NCBI RefSeq assembly: GCF_018812025.1
Contig: NC_063052.1
Span: 29,333,193 to 29,397,192, forward strand
Direction: 5' to 3'
Source: Megalobrama amblycephala
Lineage: Eukaryota; Chordata; Actinopteri; Cypriniformes; Xenocyprididae
DNA: 64,000 bases
The position numbers and the translations under genes were made by a program. The stretch's first letter is position 1; every line of letters begins with the position of its first letter. A model generated the notes under the pieces. It had not been told where the DNA came from and did not search any database. It saw only the letters and a program-made list of their open reading frames with translations. Positions 1 to 12,000 of the stretch are shown piece by piece.

Positions 1-3000
1 ACAGGGCTAATTCTGGATCCATTGCAACAGTAAAATCTGAGCCTCACTTGTCAGCAATAAAGCCAGAAATGTCTTCGCCTCCAAGTAATTCAAAACTTTT
101 TGAAATGGTTTCCAGTCATAAGTTAGCATCCATTGCAGAAATTAAGACTGAACCTCAGATGAAAGCAGTGACTCCTGAGATTGATTTGCTTGAAAGCGAT
201 TCTGAACCGTCAGACAGGCTGAATTCAGAATTCAAACTTAAATTATCGAAGACTTCTAAAATCCATTCAGAACAATTGAAAACTAGTGAGGGTCATAATT
301 CAGAGACTGATAATAATGAGACTGATCCTCATGTGACATCAGAGACCCCTTCAGAAATGTCTTCAACTATTGCCAGTGCCGATACAGCGTGCTTAGAAAC
401 AAAACAGGCTGAGCCCGAGTCAACCACAACGACTTCTGAAGTATCTTTGTCACAGAGCGTTTCTGAAGAACCTGAAAATATTGCCAGTGACGATACATTA
501 ACTGAAACAAACCAGCCTGAGCCTGAGGTAACCACAGTGACTTCTCCTGATGTGTCACCCTTGCCAAGCGATTCTGAAGAACCTGAAAATACTGCCAGTT
601 GTGATTCGGAATTTATTGACAAGACAGAAAAGCCAACAACAAGGAGCAAATCTGCTAAACCTTCTGTGTCCACAACAAGTCCAACAGCCAGGCTGAGATC
701 TTCAAAAAACTCTACGTCTGTCACCAGCACTTCCAGCCCCGAAAAAGAAACAAAAAAGGCGGCATCACCTGAAGAGAGTATTGATGAACCCTCTGACACA
801 GAGGACCAGCCTGCTAGTCCTATACCCAGTGATGAACCCCCTGAATCACCTTCTAAACCACCTCCAAACCAGACTCCAACTACCGATGAGACCACCCACA
901 ATGATGATTCTGCTGAACCTTCTAAAGATAAAAAAAGTAAGCTCCATTTTTTTTTTTTATATATATGCAGTTTATACCATAGTATATTAACCTAAGCATT
1001 ACATAATGTGCTACAGATGCATACAGATACATGCATTTTAGTAAAAATCTTTTTACAAAATTTGTGTTCAACATTAATAATGAAATATTTCTTCATCACA
1101 GGAATCTTTGTATGTATTAAAACAGATAATAATATTTGACTTTTATTATTTTTTTTACTGTAATTTTGATCAAATAAATGCAGCCTTGGCAAGAACTTTA
1201 AAAAAAATCTGTGTTGAATGTCCAGTAAAAAATAAAAATAAGTGTGTTTAACAATTTTTGTCATCCATCCATCCAGTAACAGTATTTGTCCTCTGTCTCT
1301 GATCTTCTTAGGATCCAAGTCTTCATCCAAGTCTTCTAAGTCTTCTCAAGCACATAAAGAGATGATACTCAAGGTCAGCACGGGAGTTTTGGGGAAAAGG
1401 AAACCCAACGTGTGGTGTCGAGGAACAGTAGAAGAAGTCCAAACGACTGGTAAAAATGATCTATTCTGTATATTACAAAAAAAAAGTAGAAGGAAGGGTT
1501 GTTTTTGTACTAAGGAGACATTTCTTTTTATTCATATTGAGTTGGTTATTAAATGGTATAATCTGACCTGTCCCATTTTTTTTCCTTTTAGAGAAGGGCC
1601 ACAAATATAAGGTGGAATTTAAGAAGGGTAAACAGATTCTGCTACCTGCTCATCACGTGGCCCCTGCAAAGCCTCCTGTGCTTAAGGATTTGTTTGTTGG
1701 TTGTCGTGTTGTGGCCAGCTACAAAGATGATAAAGGAAAGATCTTGTATAATGCTGCCGTGCTGGTTGAGCTTCCTGAGCGCAAGAATCGCATGAGGTGA
1801 ATTTATAAAGGGATAGTTCACTCAAATATTTTTGTCCTCATTTACTCACCCTCATGTCATTCATACTAATCTATTTATTTGTTTATGGAATACAAAAGGA
1901 AATAATTATTTAGCCTGAAAAGTTTCAAAGTAGCTTCCTAGTGGTGAAATCAAATATCCATATGCTCATAACTTTTGATGTGGTTGACTTATTTTCATGG
2001 GAGTCATCTCCTTAGATTTCTGAATCCTTGCCGACTCCAACGATATCATAATATGCTAGGTTTCACATTATGGTTTGTGCTGCATAGCGATTTATTCGCG
2101 AATATCTTCGAAACCGTTAGTCCGAACGAGATGAAACCACTGTAGGAAATTCAGAAACAGGTCGTTGGTTATACGTTAAAGCCCAAATGCCAAAATTTCG
2201 TGCATGGGTCATTTTTTATGTACTCGTACATGTCTATAACTCATAAACAAAATGAGATATTTGAAATTTATTTATGGGTACACTCTGAAGACACATTAAA
2301 AAAGTGGTAAGATTGCACCTGTTGGTTGCGCTATAACTGAACAAAATATTAAGTTGCCACTAACTACAATAAAGTATATAAAATAAAATGCTATATTTTA
2401 CTGATGATTTTACTTTTTGCTTGCTTCTTTGTGCTTGGTTCCTTATTGGCTGCTTGCAACTATATTTTTTATATTATGTCTTGTAGATGCACTGCACTAT
2501 ACATTAAATTTTTTTTTTCTCAAAAACATTTTCTCTAAAGATGAAAAATTTTAATAAATGTTTCTGTCAGGTTCATGGTGTTTTATGATGATGGCAAGGC
2601 AGCGTATCTGGCACTGCCAGACATTCATGTTGTCTGCAAACAAGGTAAGAGATTTTCTTTCAAACTCCATTTCAGTCTTAGTTTAAAATACCATGAAATC
2701 GCTTGACTTCTAGAAGTGAATTTTGTTAACATTTGTTTTCTTTGCAGTGAGAAAGGTGTGGAGGGACATCGAGGATGAGGCATGTCGGTCGCAGGTGAAG
2801 GAATATCTCCGTGTCTATCCCAACCCCATTGCTGTGGTACTTCGCATAGGGCAAGACACCAGGGCAGTGCGAAATGACAAGTTTGAGTCCTGCACGGTGC
2901 TTCAGTTGGATGGCAGCCTGATCCAGATCTGCTTTAAGGTGAAATTGAGTCCATTGTGGGCTGTTAGTTTTATTCTGTGAACCTAATTCTAATCTTTTCT

Positions 3001-6000
3001 CTGAATCTTGCAATTTAGTTCCTTAATACAAAGGGACATGAAAGTCAGTGGGTACTTCATGAGAATGTCACAGAATATTTCATAAAATTTCTCTCAGTAG
3101 CACAGTCAACTCCCTTGACAACCTCCACTGCCAGATTTTGGGAGATTCTGATCTTGGAGATAAATTTGTTGGTGAATTTTATAGACTGTAGGGCAGTCGT
3201 GGCCTAATGGTGAAATAGTCAGACTGGTAACCCGAAGGTTACGGCTTTGATTCTCAAAACCAGCAGGAAATGACTGCGGTGCCCTTGAGCAAGGCAACCA
3301 ACACCCAGTCGGTCCCCGGGCGCCACAGCAAAATGGCTGCCCACTGCTCCAGGTGTGGGTGTGTGTTCACTACTCCTAAAGTGTGTGCACTGACTTGGAT
3401 GTGTTAAATGCAGAGGACAAATTCCGAGTATGGGTTACCATACTTGGCCTTGACATGTATCATTGATTTTTACACGTCACTATAATACCAAAGGCCTGCC
3501 ATTTTGATTTTGATGTTGTTGTTGTTTTTTCAGAAAGACAATCAAAAAGAGTGGATTTATAAAGGCTCAGACAAGTTGGAACACATTGTAAATATTAAGA
3601 AACGTCTTTCTAAAGAGAAACCACAACAAACTGCTCTACACAAGACTCAGCAATCGCCTCAACAGAAATCGCAAGAAGCGCCTCAACAGAAATCGCAAGA
3701 AGCGCCTCAACAGAAAACTCAACAGCCTGCTAAAACAGGTAGATTTTTTGTGTTTGTGATTCATTCACTTTTCCTGTCTCTTGTATGTGCATTTCCAACT
3801 AGACATTTCGGTATATTATTCAGTAATATGGTATATTGCGATAATTAACGTGCGCAAATTGTTATCTTGGGCACTTCAAAAAAGTGACTAATTTTTGCAT
3901 ACATTAGAATCTGAATTTGATTTTTAGAATGCACATTAGCTTCTTTTCCAACAACCCATTAAATTTTACAGTACCGCGTGTATGGTGTATAAAAACTAGG
4001 TCCGGTTTTCGCATTGGTTTGAACAAGAACAAAAGACAGGCTAAATTAATATACAAATTCACTGTCTGCCAGTAGGTAAATCTTATGGAGAAGAATAAAT
4101 ACAGTGGTTACCCCTGTACACAAAGCAGTGCTGCACAGCTGTCCCACCCACATGTCTCAGAGAAGAAATTCAGAACATTTTAACTATTTTCAAACAGCCA
4201 TTCATATTTTTGTATTCACTAATACAGTGTTTATCAAATGACATCAAATACATAAATACTTAGACTTAATATTTTATTTTCAAACATTTTTACATTTTAC
4301 ATTTTACATTTGGGTTAGTTCACCCAAAAATGAAATTTGTCATTAATTACTCACCCTCATGTCATTACAAACCCGCAAGACCTTAGTTCATTTTCAGAAC
4401 ACAAATTAGATATTTTTGGTGAAATCCGAGAGCTTTCTGATCTCTCTATAGACAGCAACGTCATAACAAATTTCAAGGGCCAGAAAGGTTGTAAAGACAT
4501 TGTTAAATTCATGTGCATGTCCATGTGACTACAGTGGTTCAACCTTAATGTTATGAAGACACGAGAATACTTTTTGTGCGCAAAAACAAAACAAAAATTA
4601 GAAAGCTCTCTGATTTCATCGAAAATATCTTAATTTGTGTTCCAAAGATAAACGAAGGTCTTGTGGGTTTGGAACGACAGGAGGGTGAATAATTTGACAA
4701 ATTTCATTTTTGGGTCAACTAACCCTTTAACCTGGACTAAAACATGCCAGCCCAGAATCTACATATTGCTTGAAAATGTTTCTTTTGATTCTTTGAAGTT
4801 GTTTTCTTTTGTACTTTAATCTGTTAAAAATTAGTTTATACATTTTTGTGTATTTTATTGTATTAGTATTAATCACCAATTCTGTTTCTTGTTTAGCAGG
4901 AAATGCCATGCCTCAGCACAACACAACTTCCTCCTCTACAAAAGTTGCCTCAGCAACTGTTACTTCAACGACTGTCACCTCAGCAGATGAGACTCCCGCA
5001 CGCGTGACCCGACAATCCACAGTCACCAAAACACCATCTATCTCCCCTCAAAATATCATGTCGGCAGCTTTCCAGCCGAAGGTCATCCTCCAGAAGTTGT
5101 CTAAGCTCTCGCTCGTCTTACCAGCTGACGGTGTGTCGAAGGGTAAATCTGCTACAGCAGTCAGTACCTCAAGTTTAAGGTGAGTAATGGGCTTGTCCTG
5201 GTTAAAGATGGGATGGTCTGGAATACTAACCTCCTCACACTATATTCCAGAAGTGCAAAACGACCCGCCCCTGATGAGGAGGAAGAGTATGTTTCTGAGG
5301 AAGAGGAGCATGTTTCAGAGCAAGAGCAGTCCAAGTCTATATACTTGTATCATCGCTGTTGTCCAGCATGTCTGGATGGGGTAAGACCGTCTCAGGCAGA
5401 CATGCATCGTGGTCAAAATCCTCTTCTTATCCCATTGCTTTTTAAGTTTCGGCGAATGACTGCTCGGAGGCGCATCGATGGAAAGGTGGGTGGTGTTTGA
5501 GGAAGTTGATCCTTTTGCCATTCAACTATATTGAATGTTCCATTCAAAAGTTTGGGTTGGTAAGATTTTTTTTTTTTTTTTTAAATGCATGAATATGAAA
5601 TACTATTACAATTCAAAATAACTGTTTGGTATTTTATAATATATTTTGAAATGTAATTTATTCCTGTGACGCAAAGCTGAATTTTCAGCATCATTACTCC
5701 CGTATTCAGTGTCACATGATCCTTCAGAAATCATTCTAATATGCTGATTTGCTGCTCAAGAAATATTTCTTAGTATTATCAATGTTGAAAATAGTTGTGC
5801 TGCTTAATATTTTTTTAGAAACCATTATACTTTTTTTTTTTTTTTTTTTTCCCCAGGATTCTTTGATGAATAGAAAGTTCAAAAGAACAGTGTTTATTTG
5901 AAATAGAAATATTTTGTAATATAATAAATGTCTTTAATGTCACTTTTGATCAATTTAGTGCCTCCTTGCTTAATAAAAGTATTAATTTCTTTAAAAATCT

Positions 6001-9000
6001 TACTGACCCCAAACTTTCGAAAGGAGATGTTTCTCTGTATGGCAGCTACACATTATTTTTATTATCATAAATGTCTCCTTTTTGCTTTCTTTAGGTGTTT
6101 TTCCACATTTTTTATCGTTCTCCATGTGGGCGGAGCCTGTGTGACATGCAGGAAGTTCAAGAATACTTGATTGAAACACGATGTGACTTCCTCTTTCTGG
6201 AAATGTTTTGTATGGATCCATTTGTCCTTGTGAATCGTGCCCGACCCCCTTCCACATCAACTGGCCAGCCTCACCTCTACCTGCCGGACATCTCGGAGGG
6301 TAGGGAGGTGGTGCCGGTGCCCTGTGTTAATGAAGTGGACAATACACTTGCTCCTAATGTCACTTACACCAAAGACAGAAGTCCAGCCCCAGGTGTTAAC
6401 ATCAATACAAGCTTAGATTTCTTGATCGGCTGTGACTGCACAGATGGCTGTCGGGACAGGTATGTTCTTAGCAAATTTGCAAAATTAAAGGAATGTTTCG
6501 AGTTCAACTTCTGTCCTGGAGGGCCACTGTCCTGCAGAGTTTAACTCCAACCCTAATCAAACACCTGAAAATACAGTGTCTTTAAGATTACTAGAAAACC
6601 ACAGGCAGGGGAGTTTTTTTTATCAGGGTTGGAGCTAAACTCTGCTGAAGACAGTGGCCCTCCAGACTGAAGTTGCCCATCCCTAATTTAGACACAGAAG
6701 TTTGTCTATGTATCTACCAGTCCCTAACCAGCAATCATAATTCTTGAGAAGTCATACACTAAACTAGTGTCGTCAAAAGTACCAACCGCGATACCAAGTC
6801 GGTACTGAAAGTTTAAAAATGCGACACTTCGAGTGCTACTTGAGCGGATTCGTAAACACCTCTGATTGGCAGTTGTTCACACGCTCATCAGATATGTCTA
6901 TGATTGGCTACAATGATCATTGCTTCAAAAACATGTTGTAAATAGACATCAGTGATGCTTACAGAGCGCTTACACAGATACACACAGAGCATTTCAAATG
7001 GTCCCGCTTTCAAACACTTGCAAGTGCTTTCAAACGTTCCTGTGCATTGATCATTGCTACCAATCACAGACATATCTGATGAGCGTACAAACACAATTGC
7101 TAATCAGAGATGTTTACGAATCCCCTCAACAGCACTCAAAGCCTCTCATTTTTTAAATTTCATACTAACTTGGTATCACGGTTGGTACTTTTGACAACAC
7201 TACACTAAACATGCCTTCACAGATAAAATGTTTTTGACCTGGATATGATGAATCAAGGATCAAAAAAGTTTGCCTTTAGGTTCCCAAGTCATAATTATTT
7301 AACTAATAAATTGCATTGAATTTTAAATTATGGATAACATTATTAAACGCATTGTATTTGTATGTGCAACAGGTCAAAGTGCGCATGCCACCAGCTGACC
7401 ATTGAGGCCACGTCCTTATGCAGTGGCGGTCCAGTAGATGTTAGTGCTGGATACACACACAAGAGGTTGCCAACAAGCTTGCCAACAGGGTAAGAAACAA
7501 CCTCTGTTTTTTTTGTCTGTCTGATTCTTGTTTGATTACAATGGAATTGCCTATCCAATATCAGATGAAATGCATCAGTGTTAATTTTATTGACAAAAAC
7601 CTTATAATCATGGTCTGAGACAAGTCAATGCATAACTAGATACACTATCATTAAAATTTTGTGGTCAGTATTTTAAAGAGTTTGTGCAAATGTTTTTGAA
7701 AGAATTCTCTTCTGCTCACCAAGGCTGCATTTATTTGATCAAAAATACAGTAAAACAGTAGTATTGTTAAATATTATAATTTAAAATAATGGTTTTCTAT
7801 TTTAATAATATATATTATAAAATGTACTTTTTCCTGTGATGCAAAGCTGAATTTACAGCATCATTACTCCAGTCTTCAGTGTCACATGATTCTTCAGAAA
7901 TCATTCTAATATGCTGATTTGTTGCTCTAGAAATATTGTTTAAAATGGTTGTGCTGCTAAATATAGTTGAATGGCAAAAGGATCAACTTCCTCAAACACC
8001 ACCCACCTTTCCATCGATGTGCCTCCGAGCAGTCAAGTGTAAATGTTTTACTGACCCTTTTGATCAATTTAATGCATCCATAAGGAATAAAAAGAAAATC
8101 TTACCTCAACTTTGTTCAACACTTTTATTTTAGCAATAAAAACAAAAAACTTTTTCCTTATTAGTATGGTTTAATTGGATCATCAAAGGTCACCAGCAAA
8201 GACATTGGTTAATAAAATGAGCTTAAATACATAAAATATATTAGTGTTAACATATTTAGTTATTGTAGGTTTGTGTAATATTCTGAGTTTGCAATTCACT
8301 GTGTGAAATTGCCTTAATTATTTGAAAAACTCCGATATTTTGTATTAAATTTAAAAGTAGTGTGTCAAGTAATCTGATTGTGTAACTCGATAATGTAACC
8401 CCAACACTTAATGACATTACACTTATGTTTTCAAACACCCTCGCTCATCTCTCTCTCTCTTTCCATCTCTGTAGGGTATACGAGTGTAACTCTCTCTGCC
8501 GCTGTGACCCAAGAATGTGCAGCAACAGGCTGGTTCAGCACGGTATGCAGCTGCGGCTGGAGCTCTTCATGACACAGCACAAGGGATGGGGCATCCGCTG
8601 CAGAGATGATGTGGCCAAGGGCACATTCGTGTGTGTTTTCACTGGTAAGCAATCAGGCATTTGAACCAAAAACCTTTTAGTCCAAAACAATTACTTCCTT
8701 ACCACCTCCATCTATCACCTCGCAGGTAAAATAGTAAACGAAGACAAAATGAATGAAGATGACACGGTGTCCGGCAATGAGTATTTGGCCAACCTTGACT
8801 TCATTGAGGGGGTGGAGAAACTAAAAGAGGGTTATGAGAGCGAGGCGTACTGCTCAGACACAGAGGTCGAAAGCAACAAGAAGACCATAACCATGAAAAC
8901 AGGGCCGTTGTGGAAAAATCCCCTCTACCAAGAAGATTCTAGCAGCGGTGAAGGTGTGTTGTGTGTGTAAATATTCAGCCTTAAAGGATTAGTCCACTTT

Positions 9001-12000
9001 TCAATAAAATTTTTCTGATAATTTACTCACCCTCATGTCATCCAAGATGTTCATGTCTGTCTTTCGTCAGTCGAAAAGAAGTTAAGTTTTTTTGATGAAA
9101 ACATTCCAGGATTATTCTCCTTATAGTGGACTTCAATGGCCTCCAAACGGTTGAAGGTCAAAATTGGTTTCAATGCAGCTTCAAAGGGCTTTAAATGACA
9201 CCAGACGAGGATTTAGGGTCTTATTTAGCGAAACGATCAGTCATACAACTGTACATGCTTTATAAACACAAAATATCGCCTTGAACGTACTTCCGGTTTC
9301 CGCATTCTTCAAAACGTGTACGCTGTATGTCCTACGCCTTTCTTATTCTACTTACGGAAAAAAACGAAACTGGTGCCGCATTCGTTCCATAAGTAGAATA
9401 GGGAAGGCGTAGGACATACAGCGTAAGCGATATTTTGTTTATAAAGCATATACAGTTGTATTTTTTTCCGAAAATGACCGATCATTTTGCTAGATAAGAC
9501 CCTTATTCCTCGTCTGGTATCGTTTAAAGCCCTTTGAAGCTGCACTGAAATTGTAATTTTGACCTTCAACCGTTTGGAGACCATTGAAGTTCACTATAAG
9601 GAGAAAAATCCTGGAATGTTTTCATCAAAAACCTTAATTTCTTTTCGACAGAAGAAAGAAATACATAAACATTTTGGATGACATGGGGGTGAGTAAATTA
9701 TCAGGAAAATGTTATTAGAAAGTGGACTAATCCTTTAAGACAAGTTAACATATAACCAAGCAATTGTGTGTCTTTTCAATTGAAATTTTTGCCATGTTTT
9801 TGTTTTGTTTGTTTTTTTTTTTCCCCCCACATAGAAAGAGAAGAACCTATGGAGCTGGCCACAGAACAAGAGGATATGGAAGGTAAGATTCAGTGTGATG
9901 TTTCAGTTATACTGTAATGTTGAATGTCTATAATTATTGTTTAAAAAAATCAATTTCATAGAGACATCAGTATTACTATCAGTGATACTGGCCTTCTTTC
10001 ATAAAAAGATGCCATTAAATTAATATTTAAAATATACTGTCTTTAAGTTGTTTCTACATTAATTTGGAGAGTAACTGAAATTACCATGTAAAAATATTAA
10101 AGGTGCCCTAGATTCAAAAATTGAATTTACCTCGGCATAGTTAAATAACAAGAGTTCAGTACATGGAAATGACATACAGTGAGTCTCAAACTCCATTGTT
10201 TCCTCCTTTTTATATAAATCTCATTTGTTTAAAAGACCTCCGAAGAACAGGCGAATCTCAACATAACACCGACTGTTACGTAACAGTCGGGGTGTACGCC
10301 CCCAATATTTGCATATGCCAGCCCATGTTCCCAACATTATGAAAGGCATTAGACAAGGGCAGCCAGTAACGTCTGGATGTGCAGAGCTGAATCAACAGAC
10401 TAGGTAAGCAAGCAAGGACAATAGTGAAAAATGGCAGATGGAGCAATAATAACTGACATGATCCATGATAACATGATATTTTTAGTGATATTTGTAAATT
10501 GTCTTTCTAAATGTTTCGTTAGCATGTTGCTAATGTACTGTTAAATGTGGTTAAAGTTACCATCGTTTCTTACTGTATTCATGGAGACAAGAGAGCCGTC
10601 GCTATTTTCATTTTTAAACACTTGCAGTCTGTATAATGCATAAACACAACTTCATTCTTTATAAATCTCTCCAACAGTGTAGCATTAGCCGTTAGCCACG
10701 GAGCACAGCCTCAAACACATTCAGAATCAAATGTAAACATCAAAATAAACACTGTACTTACGCGATTAGACATGCTGCATGACGAACACTTTGTAAAGAT
10801 CCATTTTGAGGGTTATATTAGCTGTGTGAACTTTTTTTATGTTGTTTAAGGCAAGCGCGAGCTCTTGGGGCGGGGAGCACGAGAATTAAAGGGCCACACA
10901 CCCTGAATCGGCTCATTTCTTATTATGCCCCAAAATAGGCAGTTAAAAAACTGAATTTAAAAAAAATCTATGGGGTATTTTGAGCTGAAACTTCACAGAC
11001 ACATTCAGGGGACACCTTAGACTTATATTACTTTTTTTTTTCTTTTTTTTTTAAGTTCTAGGGCACCTTTAAAAAATATTTTTAATCATGATTAATTACA
11101 GAAAAAATGTGTTTTTTTTTTTTCTCGATTGACAACACTTTATTTTATTTCAGCTTTATTTCAATATATTAGTGTATAGGTTTAGTTAACGATACTAATC
11201 CTGGTTAGATGGAGAGTAAACCGTGACTTGAATCATCCCATTTTGTATACTTTGCTGGTGATGAGGAAAGAACATATTAGTAATAACTTATGAGAGAGTG
11301 TTAAAGTTTAAGGCATACTATAGATATACATCATAAAATCTTGAGTCATAAAGTGTTGACATAGGCCCCATTGTTGCAAACTGTCTGCATGTAAGACATG
11401 ACCTTAAAATTTACATATCATTTTAATTTATGCATTTGACCAACACTTTTATCCAAAGCAACTTACATTGCATTCAAGTTTTATCACATTTTATCAGTTC
11501 ATGCATTCCCTTAAAATCTAACCCATGTCCTTGGCATTGCTAGCACCATGATTTACTGTATGAGCAACATGTAGCTTATAATTTTATTATTACGTCATCT
11601 CCGAAAACATTTAAATGCTCATGTAGCTGCTTTAGCTTTGTCTTTTGATATTAGACAGACTAATCCTAAATTCAATTTAGGATGTATAGTATGCAAATTG
11701 GGATGCAGCCATGGACAATAAGGTGTATAGGTTGAAATCTAGCAGCTTCCTTGGTGAGCACAAGAGGCTTCTTTCAAATCATTCATGTTGCTCTAATATG
11801 TTGCAAACTTACCTGATGTTTTTTTGGCCTGTTCTCTTTACCTATTCAGTCTGTGATGAGTCCTTAGGCGAGACAAAACTATCCCATAAGCCACATGAAG
11901 CACCTAAAGATGCTCAGAAGAAAGTGACCAAACAAATAAGAGAGGACGGTCAGTTCTTATTTCTTAACCAATAACCATTATTCATTATTTTATGCATTAA

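Noticed and set aside
329..901. Long minus-strand frame opposite the first setdb1 exon
   Set aside because: It is an antisense shadow of a Ser/Thr/Glu-rich exon, with Val/Ser-rich low complexity, no domain and no splice or promoter context.
7936..8133. Short frame in a setdb1 intron
   Set aside because: It crosses the inverted exon fragment and MITE sequence; there is no independent support.
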